64,000 nt of DNA from Girardinichthys multiradiatus (GCF_021462225.1 NC_061817.1:1327326-1391325), one strand, 5' to 3'. Positions 8,921 to 20,119 are shown, numbered from the stretch's first letter. A program made the numbers and translations. Notes: generated from the sequence alone by a model not told the origin.

Positions 8921-10009
8921 TTATACGTTTCGAAGTTCATCAAACTTGATCCAACTGTTGAATTTATCAGGCCAGTTTTTCCAGCTTACAAAAACCTGTT
9001 TGACTCCCTTGACCGTACGTCGTTTTAATATTTTTTCCACTTGATACATCTTGTCGTTAAATATTTTTACTTTTTGAAGTTCCTCAGCGTAAAAGGAACC
9101 CTCAATAGGTTCTCCATCCAAATCTTTGAGTTTGTATACAGGAGGAGATCGGGGTATCCGCTCATACACTGTAAACACTTCATCCGTAAAACTCTGTTCG
9201 TATTTTTTGTCAAACACTCCACGGACCTTGGATATTCTGACAAGATCCCCTTGTTTAAACGTTGTCACTGAGTCCTTGCAATATCTGTTGGACTTGACAT
9301 CATACAGATTCTGAAACACTTGAAAGGCATTTTCTGGGGTCACTTCCATAGGGCTCATTTTAATGCTGGAGTGGTAGGAATGGTTGTAGCTTCTAGCTAG
9401 GTTTTGCAGTACATCGACGTACCGCCGGGTATTGTTAGCTGTAAAATATCTCCACATCCTTGTTTTTAATGTGCGGTTAAATCTCTCGACCACTGAAGCT
9501 TTTGCTTCACTCGCTGTGGCAAAATGTTCAATACCGTGTTTCTCCATTAAAACCTTAAATTTCTTGTTAAAAAATTCTTTACCGGCATCAGTCTGAAGTT
9601 TTTTGGGGATCTGACTTTCTGTAAAAACTGATTCAAATGCCTTTACCACCTCAGCGGCTGTTTTCCTTTTCAAAACTCGTACAAACGCCCTTTTTGAAAA
9701 GATGTCAATGACTGTTAATAAATAATTATAACCATCATTTTCCATGGCCAGAGCTTGCATGTCACAGAGATCAGCCTGGAACTGCCTCAATGGTCTGGTG
9801 ACAAAAACTCTGTTTCTCGGGAATTTTATTCTTGCAGGTTTATGTAGAGTATAGGTATCTTCTCCTGATAAAAAATCTTTAACTTTTTCAACCGCAACCT
9901 TCTTTCCCGTTTCATCTTGCATAACCCTCCTCAGCCTATCTACACCCCCAAAACTTCCCGGATTTGAAGGGCTATAATATACTTTCTTCATCAGCCGTCT
10001 TCCTGCCAT
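8921..10009 (-). CDS. Polinton integrase, retroviral type with C-terminal chromodomain
   Basis: The 362-residue protein would insert element DNA and create the 6-bp target duplication. An HHCC-like N-terminus is not evident. The rve catalytic core has FQADLCDM (Asp80), LQTDAGKEFF (Asp141) and ASVVERFNRTL (Glu175), the D,D,E triad. A region of small beta strands follows (residues 250-310), then a chromodomain-like end YQVEKILKRR..VFVSWKNWP..SWIKFDEL (about 318-360), which may steer integration to marked chromatin. The frame is intact, 38 bases upstream of the minor capsid gene. The copy 2 homologue has two stops and a frameshift. Confidence 0.93.
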   Translation of the reverse strand: MAGRRLMKKVYYSPSNPGSFGGVDRLRRVMQDETGKKVAVEKVKDFLSGEDTYTLHKPARIKFPRNRVFVTRPLRQFQADLCDMQALAMENDGYNYLLTVIDIFSKRAFVRVLKRKTAAEVVKAFESVFTESQIPKKLQTDAGKEFFNKKFKVLMEKHGIEHFATASEAKASVVERFNRTLKTRMWRYFTANNTRRYVDVLQNLARSYNHSYHSSIKMSPMEVTPENAFQVFQNLYDVKSNRYCKDSVTTFKQGDLVRISKVRGVFDKKYEQSFTDEVFTVYERIPRSPPVYKLKDLDGEPIEGSFYAEELQKVKIFNDKMYQVEKILKRRTVKGVKQVFVSWKNWPDKFNSWIKFDELRNV

Positions 10010-10337
10010 CTCTGCCTTATGCTCACTCTGCCGATTACTTGTTAAATAATGAGAAAAAACACACAGGAGGGTAGATTTATCCTTATTCTTTTTATTTTTG
10101 TATTTAATATTTTTTTAAGAACAACCAAAAAACAAAATCAGATAAAATGCAGATTAATGCAGATGAATTCAAACACTACTAGCTTTTAAACAACACTTTT
10201 GGGAAAGGTTACTATGTTCCTACTTTAATTGTATTTAATAGTAAAAAGAAAAAAGAAGAAAAATCATATAATGCAGATTAATTAAAGTACTGGAATACTA
10301 AAAAAAAATGATACAACAAGTCATCAAACATGTGAGA
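10010..10337. other. AT-rich spacer between integrase and the TIR-proximal genes
   Basis: About 330 bases of AT-rich non-coding DNA upstream of the integrase start. It contains two near-identical AATGCAGATTAAT motifs (about 10,146 and 10,270) and TTTATT signals that could polyadenylate the - strand gene ending at 10,338. It may carry the promoter for the integrase/capsid block; no motif settles this. Confidence 0.4.
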
Positions 10338-11177
10338 TCAGTTTGTCAGTCCATAGCACTCTGAAACAGAGTTAAGTTGTTTGAGATGTTTCTCATCGAC
10401 CATGCGATCATAAATGTGCGCTATTGCACTGTGGATGCCTTGTACCGATTTCAGTTCATATAAAACCGTCTTGGCAATCGTCTTCACTCTGAAGTCATCC
10501 GCTTGTATGCGTCGAAGTACCAGAAGATTCTGAATAGCAGGAACGAGTTTGGGGGTTACGAGTCGTCTTACGATGCGTTGAAAGTTGACTTGGTAATAAT
10601 CCTCCCCCAATACCTCCAGGCAATGGTGTTGACGCTGGCTCGGGTGGTTCATTATACATCCATAGCAGGTTTCTCTGAGATAGTTCAAAGAGGTTATGTT
10701 GAATAAATGAAGTATCGCTGTTTTCACCGTATTGATGAGGGTGGTTGAGAATCAACCGTCAATTTCGTCCTCCTGGTTACTCTCATCCTCTGCTGAAGGC
10801 TGAGGGTCCTCCATCATTTCCAAGGTTTGTGTAGGGGCTTCGGCAGAGGGTGAGTAGCCGGTGGCTACCTCCTCCTCCACGACCACCTTCATGTCTTCAG
10901 GCAGGACATTCGCGTCTACAGACTCAGCCATGAATAGCGGTGATGGTGAGCAGAGGTCTGGAGAAAGCGGTAGATATTTCATGTTGTATCCTGTAGGTGA
11001 TGCAGGACTGAAGTGGTTCTCTGAGAATGAGGATGTTGAGGTGGATGGTGAGAAGAGGTCAGGGGAAGGCAGATGATATGGTCCAATGTTGAAGCTTTCA
11101 TCATGCTCAGGAGAGAAGTGGATCTCTGCTCGGTGGTTGTAGAGATCCCTGTATGGTGTCGGTCCACTCATTCTCAT
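10338..11177 (-). pseudogene. Acidic Ser/Pro-rich protein with C-terminal Cys/His cluster, interrupted by one nonsense codon
   Basis: The gene is read as an N-terminal part (start about 11,177 at MRMSGPTPYRDLYN; the open frame begins at 11,231) ending in EDEIDG, then a TGA near 10,750 where copy 2 has TGG, then a C-terminal part of about 129 residues. The N-terminal half is acidic and repeats SPDLxSP-like motifs, as in transcriptional activation domains. The C-terminal half has a tight CYGCIMNHPSQRQHHC cluster that could bind zinc, followed by helices. The disordered acidic half plus zinc cluster resembles the accessory oncoprotein-like genes reported in adintoviruses, but no LxCxE motif is seen. 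Copy 2 carries the same gene with stops at other sites. Confidence 0.6.
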
Positions 11178-11247
11178 GATACGATTCTCAGTGTCTGTGA
11201 GCTTGCAGTTATCCCCCCGTATATATATCATAGGAAGGGGCGTGTCC

Positions 11248-12191
11248 TCAGAAGAGGGTTCGTTCTAAACGTAAAACAGGAAACGTCAGGGTTTTTTTCA
11301 CTGACATGACATCGATCCAACTTCGTGACTTGTGGAAAAGGTCGGAAAGACGATGTCCAATTTCACTCATCTTCTCTACCCAAGCTTCAAATGGCAGAGC
11401 CAGCATTGTCTTGAATACGCCGCAGTCCTGATTGAAAGCCTCCAACACAAACAGATCTGAGGGACTCGTCCGGTTGTTCCTGCGTCTGCTTGCCCGAAAA
11501 GACCAGCGGCCATTTGCTGTGGTTTTTGACCCCCACACTGCGCTAAAGAGAGGTTCTCTCTCAGCTATTTCAACATCGGTTGGTATATGAAACATTCTCG
11601 CCCGTTTTACAGGTCGAGGAAACAGTTCATTTTCTTCTTCCTCCCTCTCCTGCCTTGAGACTGTTTCAGGGCTATCATTAAGGTGCAGGATTGCAAGCCT
11701 TAACACAGCCCAGTCGCTGTGGGTGAGAGTACACAGAGCCAGTGATCCCTTAAATACTGCATCTTGATCCAATTGATACAGGCAAAGCTCTCCTATTTCA
11801 TACATGAAAATATAACCCCAGCTGCCAACCAGGCCATATGGCTCCAAAGACCATTCTTCCTGCAGAGTGTCGAACGGGGTCTTTGTACCCTGCAGATGTA
11901 GTATGTTGATTTCTTAGGAGCATTCAATTCACGGGATGAATACTGGTAGACGGTCACTGGGGTTTCGCACAGAACTGACATACCTCTTGGCCGACCCGAG
12001 GTCTGATTTTCAACCATGGTTGTTGAAGTTGATGTTGGATCCTCATCATCGGTAGAGTATGTCATGACGGGAATTCCGATAGGTATCTCCGTTGAGGAAG
12101 TATATGATGCAGTTGCTTGTTCATCATCATCATCTTGGCACGCGTTGCGTTTCTCCTCCGCTTGACGATAAACTCTCTTAACTCTAGCCAT
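11248..12191 (-). pseudogene. TIR-proximal conserved Polinton gene of unknown function, one frameshift
   Basis: Homologous along its length to the intact 312-residue frame at 31,816-32,754 in copy 2. The 5' frame (12,191-11,793) and 3' frame (11,847-11,248) are out of register because of a one-base loss near 11,883. The N-terminus is basic then Ser/Thr-rich; the middle has a conserved GSWGYIFMYEIGELCLYQL segment, and the 3' part has VWGSKTTANGRWSF and a GVFKTMLALPFEAWVEKM segment. The last weakly recalls PC4-type single-stranded-DNA-binding coactivators, a guess only. It is the first gene inside the TIR, so an early or regulatory role is plausible. Confidence 0.6.
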
Positions 12192-12429
12192 TGTTGAACG
12201 GGTGTTCTTTTTCCAACAAATGCTGCATGTAAAGTGCAGAGTTTTATCTCTGTATTTAAAGTAAACACTAAAGCACGCCCTATTGTTTTCATTGGGTTAT
12301 TCAAGGTTTAACGATGCTTACAAACACACCCCCTCTATTTTTAATTGGTGCTGATGCCAAACAGTTTCCGATAATACCATATTTGTCTTGTTCTATTTAT
12401 AACAAACACACCCCTGTGTTTTAATTGAC

Positions 12430-12625
12430 TCATTTAAGGTATCGCCCCTAATGACGACAACCAATCAGCATCCACGGTTACCCCCCCTTGGACACACCAC
12501 CTGCTTGACCACGTGACCTCCTGCCCACATGGCACCCACATGCGCCAACCGGAAATCCCACCCTCACCGGAAGTCCCACCCACCTGTCAAAAAGTTTGAT
12601 GAAAGGGTGTACTTAAATTTTCTCT
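12430..12625. repeat. Right terminal repeat of Polinton copy 1 (shortened)
   Basis: Bases 12,440-12,490 match the inner TIR segment of copy 2 (CGCCCCTAATGACGACAACC, then a CCTTGG end). The outer part at 12,545-12,593 matches the copy 2 terminus (CCGGAAGTCCCACCCACCTG). The roughly 0.9 kb between these blocks in copy 2 is missing here. The likely last base is 12,625, in ..TCTCT. Confidence 0.65.
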
Positions 12626-12984
12626 ACCGTGGTGATCAAACACTTTAACCGTTCCTTGTACATAACAGAAAAAAAAATCTCTAAGTTTGACTTCCTGTAA
12701 ACCCACCTTGTGTGAACTCTTAATTGTTTTTGATTTTTTTTTCAGGAGGATAGACCACATTTCCAAATTTGAATCTCTCATCTTTTTACCTTGTAAACAT
12801 TTGTAGACAAAAGCAAAATAATCAAATTCAGTCTCTACAATCAGATAAGTGAGTTTGCAGAACACTCGTTCTGGATAAAATCAATTGACAAACCTGTCAG
12901 GAGAAATAATTAAATGTAATAATTTTCTAAACTGCCTTAAGATGTCCACAAGCAGAGTTTGGACCTCAATCCTTTGATCTTAAG
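12626..12984. other. Intronic sequence, no supported feature
   Basis: Host flank of copy 1. A 92-codon - strand frame is present but has no recognisable domain and runs into the Polinton end, so it is not called as a gene. Confidence 0.4.
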
Positions 12985-13345
12985 TGGTTCCATCCATTTA
13001 TCCATCCATCCATCCATTCCGTTTATCTTTTTGGGGTCGCGAGGGTCTACTGTTGCCTATCTCCAGCAGTCATCGGGCAAGAGGCAGGGTACACCCTGGA
13101 CAGGTCACCAGTCCACCGCAGGGCAACAGAGAGACAGGACAAACAAACAACCATGAACACACACACCTAAGGAGAAATTAGAGAGACAAATTAACCTAAC
13201 AGTCATGTGTTTGGACTGTGGGAGGAAGCCGGAGTACCCGGAAAGAACCCACGCATGCACGGGGAGAACATGCAAACTCCATGTAGAAAGACCCCAGGCT
13301 GAAATCGTACCCAGGACCTTCTTGCTGCAAGGCTAACATAATACA
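12985..13345 (-). repeat. Common fish interspersed repeat (LINE/SINE 3'-tail type)
   Basis: Starts with a (CCAT)n run and continues through the widely seen segments GGACTGTGGGAGGAAGCCGG and GGGAGAACATGCAAACTCCA to a CCAGGACCTTCTTGCTGCAA end. I recognise this as a very common teleost repeat; the exact family name is not assigned. Confidence 0.75.
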
Positions 13346-14338
13346 AAGCAAAAATGTAATGCCAACCAAATCCCGCACACTGCACTTGGCACTACTAAAC
13401 ACTTATGAACACACTAATTTTTCTTTTATTACCATCTAGTAAGCTCATTTCACATATATAGCACAAATGAAGGAAAAATGTATTTAGTAAAAACTTTATT
13501 GGAATTACAGATAGTCAGCAAGTACAGGGAATTGATATCTTGGATGTCAAAACATCAGCAAATAATTAAATGAAGAACATGAGGAAGAAGGGGAGAAGAC
13601 GATGTCAAGACATGAGGGTGAAGATGCCAAAAATGTTGGGAGGATAATGTGACACAAATGAAATATGTAAACTGAGTAAAAGTATTAAACAATTAGGAAG
13701 AAAATCATACATTTTATAATTTGGTACTTGCAGTTATTCGCCTTATACCTAAAAATGCGTACTATCTCACTTTCAGCGGCCACAAACAGAAATCAGGTAG
13801 CAAGAAATGACAGCGTGCCTATCCGAGATAAGGCAGGGGTTAGAGGTGAGATCCCATTCCGCTTAGTTTAGCTTAGCTTAACTTCGCAGGCTGACCGGCT
13901 TGTGAACTAAGCTGTGCCGCTCCCAAAACCCCAGAACATATTTCAAAGGTCGCCCATTGTTGATGAACCGACTGGTCACATAAAGATTTTAGTTATACTT
14001 CTATGCTTAAAACATCTCGAAAGTTTTTGCGACAAATTCAGAAAAGTATGAAAATGCTAAGTGTCCACACTTGCCTCCTCTGTTTACGACTATTGGTGGT
14101 GCAATGTATTGTGGGATATGATGCTTGCCCAAGTCCGCAGAAGGATGGATCCTCAATAAAATGGATGAAATAAGAATATCTATGGGTTCTTTTAGAGTAC
14201 TTCGTTTGATGCATACTTAAGAGTTGGAACAGTGCTTGAGCCACTGCGATGAAGTGTTAAAAGCACGCGAAAACACACCTACAGACAACTATGCATGTTT
14301 TGAACCACATTACCCATAAGTCCTCGAGGGCAGTCCGA
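13346..14338. other. Intronic sequence, no supported feature
   Basis: About 1 kb of AT-rich non-coding DNA. Only short frames without domains are seen. Confidence 0.4.
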
Positions 14339-15450
14339 CTTTCATTCCATATATTCAAGATTCATTCAATATATTCAGACTTTCATTCCATATATTCAAG
14401 ATTCATTCAATATATTCAGACTTTCATTCAATATATTCAGACTTTCATTCAATATATTCAGACTTTCATTCCATATATTCAAGATTCATTCAATATATTC
14501 AGACTTTCATTCCATATATTCAAGATTCATTCAATATATTCAGACTTTCATTCCATATATTCAAGATTCATTCAATATATTCAGACTTTCATTCAATATA
14601 TTCAGACTTTCATTCAATATATTCAGACTTTCATTCAATATATTCAGACTTTCATTCCATATATTCAAGATTCATTTAATATATTCAGACTTTCATTCCA
14701 TATATTCAAGATTCATTCAATATATTCAGACTTTCATTCAATATATTCAGACTTTCATTCAATATATTCAGACTTTCATTCCATATATTCAAGATTAATT
14801 CAATATATTCAGACTTTCATTCCATATATTCAAGATTCATTCAATATATTCAGACTTTCATTCAATATATTCAGACTTTCATTCCATATATTCAAGATTC
14901 ATTCAATATATTCAGACTTTCATTCAATATATTCAAGATTCATTCAATATATTCAGACTTTCATTCAATATATTCAGACTTTCATTCCATATATTCAAGA
15001 TTCATTCAATATATTCAGACTTTCATTCCATATATTCAAGATTCATTCAATATATTCAGACTTTCATTCAATATATTCAGACTTTCATTCAATATATTCA
15101 GACTTTCATTCCATATATTCAAGATTCATTCAATATATTCAGACTTTCATTCCATATATTCAAGACTCATTCAATATATTCAGACTTTCATTCCATATAT
15201 TCAAGACTCATTCAATATATTCAGACTTTCATTCCATATATTCAAGACTCATTCAATATATTCAGACTTTCATTCCATATATTCAAGATTCATTCAATAT
15301 ATTCAGACTTTCATTCCATATATTCAAGACTCATTCAATATATTCAGACTTTCATTCAATATATTCAGACTTTCATTCCATATATTCAAGGTTCATTCAA
15401 TATATTCAGACTTTCATTCCATATATTCAAGGTTCATTCCATATATTCAG
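14339..15450. repeat. AT-rich minisatellite with alternating 20/21-base units
   Basis: About 1.1 kb built from two related units: a 21-base unit (TTCATTCAATATATTCAGACT) less its last base shown here in description only as the CAGACT type, and a 20-base unit TTCATTCCATATATTCAAGA. The two alternate irregularly to make 41-base and 62-base higher-order units. Because neither unit contains a stop in any + frame, a spurious 401-codon frame spans the array. The array ends in an irregular AT-rich tail and a (TA)n run near 15,495-15,513. Confidence 0.95.
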
Positions 15451-16072
15451 ATTTTTGAATATAAATATAAATAATTTCCTGAACGGCATGCCATAATATA
15501 TATATATATATATACATTTGAAAGTGTATTTCTCTTCAGCTGTACCTGGAATCACGAATTATAATGCTAGCTGAATTATAAATATACTTTTAAAAACACA
15601 TATAGCATATTTCTTCATCAAAAATGAATATTTAAAAGCTTATTTATTCTCAATCACACTCTCCAGCGATACGGTAGGATTACATAAAATTGTCCATTTA
15701 TTCAGGTTAACCCTAATATCACCTGTAATGTCAAATCGACTTACATGAACAAATGACACAATACATTAAAATAATACTAACACAAACTGTTATAGTGCGT
15801 TCACACCGAACGTGGATTCTGCGATAGGAGCGGCCAATTTACATGTTATCCCTATGTAGAGGCGCGTTCAGGAGCGGAGCGGCGCGGTGCAAAGGAGACG
15901 AAAGACACGGCGCGGAAGGCGCGCCAAGCGAAGCGGAAGCGGAGCAAGAGCGATGAACGAGTTGAAAAATCTGAACTTTTTCCTAAATTCGCGTTGCGTC
16001 AACCAATCAGGGACTGGATGTGGCTGTGACATAGGGTGAAAGACAGCAGCGGAGAAGAAGCAGTTGTCAGTG

Positions 16073-16246
16073 AAGATGGAGGACCAGATCATAGTGGCGG
16101 TGTGCGGCAAGCCAGAGTTGTATGACTCAACTAATTACTTTTACCGAGACAAGTACAGAAAGGACCTGGCCTGGTTATGTTTAGGCACAAATATCTTATA
16201 TTTAGGAGACGTGGACATTAAAAATCGGCTGTTTTTTTTTTACTGA
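16073..16246 (+). pseudogene. MADF (Myb/SANT-like) protein fragment of the Harbinger element
   Basis: The frame from about 16,073 has MEDQIIVAVCGKPELYDST then YFYRDKYRKDLAWL, the first helices of a MADF domain. After LAWL the frame leaves the family and stops at 16,246. In PIF/Harbinger elements this protein helps the transposase enter the nucleus and bind DNA; here only the first third remains. Confidence 0.75.
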
Positions 16247-16264
16247 GCTGAGATTTGTTTACTC

Positions 16265-16540
16265 ACTGAAGACAGATGGACAGGCGTTCAGCAGCGGGCA
16301 TACAGCGCCGGTAGTTGTTGTCCCGGAGGCCGATTCGTCTCCCAACGCGGGACAGCAGATCTTAGAACTGGGTCCTGGATAGACGGAAGTACCACTGAAA
16401 TCGACCGTCATCCAGACACAGCTCCTGGAGTAGGTGGTGATACTCTCCGAACTGTTCCCGTCCTTGAAGAATCTGGTGAACCCAGGGACGTTGACGTCGG
16501 CGGCGTTTTTCGGGTCTCCACAGGTAAAACACAGTAATTA
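16265..16540 (-). pseudogene. HARBI1-type transposase N-terminal fragment
   Basis: On the - strand a translated block with RRRQRPWVHQIL, FGEYHHLLQELCLDDGRFQ, YFRLSRTQF and NNYRRCMPAAERLSI matches the conserved N-terminal region of PIF/Harbinger transposases. A TAA interrupts it after RTQF (near 16,360), and the DDE catalytic region is absent. Confidence 0.75.
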
Positions 16541-16729
16541 TCCATGAAATCGATGTCCACCATGTTCAGTTGAAACCAGCAAGCAGCAGATGGAAGCTCC
16601 TCCTATTTGATGATGTGGCGAAGCGTTGCCACTTGTTGCCAAATGCCAACGCGGAGTTCACGCGGAATGCGGGCAAAAGCACACAAATGAGGCGAAATAT
16701 TCGCAGAATCCGCGTTCGGTGTGAACGCT

Positions 16730-17489
16730 CCTTCACTTGTGTTTAATGTTCACTGTGATGACTGGCAGCAGGAGCTCAGTGCTGATAGTCCGGTCAGATC
16801 TCTCCGGGGCTAGCTTGCTGGCGAGGCAAGGCGGCAGTTACTATCGGATCGAAAATCTCCGAACACATCGGAGCACGTTTGAAATTAAGCGAAAGTTTTG
16901 ATAAATCAAGGAGATTTTTCATGTCTACACAGTTATATTCCCGCACTAAAAACATTGTAAAAGTTCATTTGTATCACAGAAAGTGTAATTCTTTTACTCA
17001 CAGCTTTTGCCACTGTGGTCCGTCATGGCTGCCCTTGCTTGACCAAACTGCTTCGACCTGCAATGAATCATGGGAAAAGATAGATCTCGAAGGATACTCA
17101 CAACGCATCTTTCAAATCGGGCAAAAGAAGGACACATTTGTCGGCCGCATTTGACAGACCTTCCGTCCGGCGCTGTGACATAATTGGCCCACAAATACGG
17201 ACTTGGAAGGATCCAGCTCCTGAATTGGGACACACCCTCGGCCTGCACATGGCCTTCCTGTTTATTGACCAATAGTAGAGGAGCTGGAGAGAAGAAGGCA
17301 GCCCTCCTCATTTGCATAATGAAGGAGAAATGCATACGGTAAAGGAAAAAGACAAGACGAGGAAATGTAAAAAGAACAAACACATGTCTAAGGAAAAGGA
17401 AAAATAAAATATATATATTTCTGCTTTTATTTAAATTTTGTCAGGATCGGTCCTCCATAAAAGAACCTTTTTAAACTAAGCAATGATAA
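16730..17489. other. Intronic sequence, no supported feature
   Basis: About 760 bases with short frames on both strands and no recognisable domain or repeat structure. Confidence 0.4.
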
Positions 17490-18275
17490 TTTATGTACAA
17501 ATCTTCCAACAAAAGTTTAACCCACGTCTCCAAAGATGCAAGAAACAGTGGGTTCCTGCAAGGAGGATCTCAGTTTTGTCACTTTTTCGTTTTAGGAAGT
17601 TAGAGGTGAACCAAGATTTTATTTCAGATAGGCAGGGTGTGAGGGCAGAGGGTGGGACTATATAATTTGGCTTACTAGATAAATAGAGCTGGGTGTTATC
17701 TGCATAACAGTAAAAATGTATGTTAAATTTCCAGAAGATGTTGCCATGGGAAGAAGGTAAAACACAAAAGTAGGGGTACCAGAACAGAGCTCCTGGGCAC
17801 ACTGGTTGTGACAGGGGATGGATAGGAAATAAAAGACTTAAGCTGAATGAACTGAATGCAGACAGAAAGCCAAGAATGAAACACGGAAAGAAGGGGGAAA
17901 TGCTAAATGAAAAGGAGGAAATGATCATGTGAATTTCCTCTGCTGAACAGCTGGAGGGGCTGGGGCCAGAGCAAGAGATGAAATCCAGAGTATGAGCTTT
18001 TATGTGTGTGAGAAAGTTAATGAATTGATCAAATCCAAAATTTTCCAGACATGATAAAAAGTATCTGGTGATTATCATTGTTCAGATGTATGTTGAAATC
18101 CCACACTAATTTAACATTAAGAGAGAGAAAATGTGAATCAGCATATGAGCAAGCTCATTTAAAAAGTCATTGCATGGCTTAGGGGAGTGATAGATAGCAA
18201 CAATGGTGGTACGGGTGGGTCCAGGGAGTTTACACACTATGCACTCAACAGAGGTAAAAGCAGGCACAGAGACAG
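17490..18275 (-). mobile_element. Non-LTR retrotransposon remnant (endonuclease plus start of reverse transcriptase)
   Basis: On the - strand, the upstream part (about 18,270-18,000) carries endonuclease-like blocks VAIYHSPKPCNDFLNEL and [19 protein letters not shown]. The downstream part has the reverse-transcriptase block [15 protein letters not shown] followed by [20 protein letters not shown]. The intervening RT segment is missing and the YADD box reads YADN, so this is a dead fragment of an L2/jockey-type LINE. Confidence 0.75.
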
Positions 18276-18919
18276 GCCCAGAAGGATTTGACCGTGTCGT
18301 TCGGCAAGGGTTGAGGCTCAGTCAGGAAGCACCAGGTCCAAAGGAGCTCAGCCATGCAGTACTAAAGAAGACCTGACCCAGGTTGGAGAAAGAGCACCAC
18401 GAGAATCCAAACTATTGCAGACCAGATCAAGTAATCAAGCGATGCAGCCCACATTGTTGACAGCTGCAGCTGGGTAGGGTCGCAGAGTTGAGTGGAAAAA
18501 GAAGCAGGTAGTCTTGTATGTAACCTCGTTAGCACACAGAGACATGAGGTAAAGGATAAATTGTGGATTATAAAATAGCTCTCAATTTAGAAGATTGCTG
18601 AGTCCATTTAATCTATAAATACTTAAAAGTTACCAGTGGGTAGCGACAGCAAAACTCGCCAGCGTCCACTTACTGGAAGTCTCCCAACAGCCTTAGGTTG
18701 ACCCATGGGTGAAGGTGCTTCAGCAAACAGCTGCCATATGTAGAGCATTAGCCTGAAATCTTTTAAATTACATTTTACACCCCAGAAATGACAGTTCAGT
18801 TTGTGCATGTATCTGTGTCGGCGTGTTTTTAAAGTTTTTAAAACATGGGGAATCTTCTGGTCACTATGACTACTACTTTCAGCCAAAATTAATGGTTAAC
18901 GAGCCTTGTTATAATTAAA
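18276..18919. other. Intronic sequence, no supported feature
   Basis: Only short frames without domains. The first part may still belong to the LINE remnant on the - strand. Confidence 0.35.
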
Positions 18920-18924
18920 TTTTT

Positions 18925-19245
18925 CAATTCAGTTTTATTTATATAGCGCCAATTCACAACACATGTTGTCTCAAGGCACTTCACAACAGTCAGGTACATA
19001 CTTTCCAATTAATCCTAACCATTGAACAGTGCAGTCAGAGTTAGTTATTCATTCAAATAACTTAAAAAGTTTTTTCTGTCTAAGGAAACCCAGCAGATTG
19101 CATCCAGTCAGTGACTTGCAGCATTCACTCCTCCTGGATGAGCATGTAGAGACAGTGGACAGTCACTGGCGTTGACTTTGCAGCAATCCCTCATACTGAG
19201 CATGCATGTAGAGACAGTGGACAGTCACTGTAGATCATTTATAAG
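18925..19245 (+). repeat. Interspersed repeat, short copy (same family as 51,534-52,640)
   Basis: Begins with TTTTATTTATATAGCGCCAA and continues through CACATGTTGTCTCAAGGCAC, CCCAGCAGATTGCATCCAGT and GAGCATGTAGAGACAGTGGA, all repeated at 51.5 kb. The segment at 18,936-18,956 preserves the uninterrupted target site of the Tc1-like insertion at 49,975. The family is common in percomorph fishes. Confidence 0.8.
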
Positions 19246-19389
19246 CAACTGAAATGCTAATTTTATTTTGATATGTTCATAATTCTCTTTCATTATATTG
19301 GCTTTCTGCCCTACAACAGTAAAAAAAATCTGGAAGGCTCATCTAATGTTGGCAGATCTAATATAATCCATTGTCTTCCCTATTTTTAG

Positions 19390-20119
<730 letters not shown>

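Larger units (their letters stand above)
1..12625. mobile_element. Polinton/Maverick (adintovirus-like) element, copy 1, left part outside the window
   Basis: A 12.6 kb block carries the diagnostic Polinton gene set: protein-primed family B DNA polymerase, FtsK/HerA-type packaging ATPase, adenain-like protease, double-jelly-roll major capsid protein, minor capsid protein and a retroviral-type integrase with a chromodomain. Polymerase and ATPase read on +, the virion genes and integrase on -. The right end is placed at 12,625 by analogy with copy 2: both have an ETS-like ACCGGAAGTCCCACCCACCT stretch and then end in ..TCTCT. Compared with copy 2 the terminal segment lacks roughly 0.9 kb of TIR. 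The left TIR and polymerase N-terminus lie before base 1, so the target duplication cannot be checked. Most virion-module frames are open. Confidence 0.93.
15797..16729. mobile_element. Shortened PIF/Harbinger transposon with matching terminal inverted repeats
   Basis: The left end GCGTTCACACCGAACG at 15,797 continues into GATTCTGCGA. The right end at 16,700-16,729 reads the same inverted (TCGCAGAATCCGCGTTCGGT then GTGAACGC). Inside are the two genes expected of PIF/Harbinger, pointing at each other: a MADF/Myb-like start on + and the N-terminal part of a HARBI1-type transposase on -. At 0.93 kb the element is internally deleted (full elements are about 3-4 kb) and could only move with a helper. 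Confidence 0.85.

Noticed and set aside
8921..10009. Retrovirus or Gypsy integrase
   Set aside because: Although the core is of the rve type, the gene lies among capsid, protease and polymerase B genes in the Polinton order, with no reverse transcriptase nearby on the same element.
1..12625. An exogenous adenovirus or a free adintovirus genome
   Set aside because: The element ends in host intron sequence, is damaged, and has a sister copy with target duplications between exons of a host gene. It is an integrated Polinton/adintovirus-like element.
12587..12865. A 92-codon - strand frame at the right end of copy 1
   Set aside because: It crosses the element/host boundary and has no homologue at the other end of copy 2.
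14339..15450. CRISPR array
   Set aside because: Units are directly tandem without unique spacers, in vertebrate DNA.
14291..15496. A 401-codon open frame
   Set aside because: It is a translation of the AT-rich minisatellite; every + frame is open there and the residues merely repeat.
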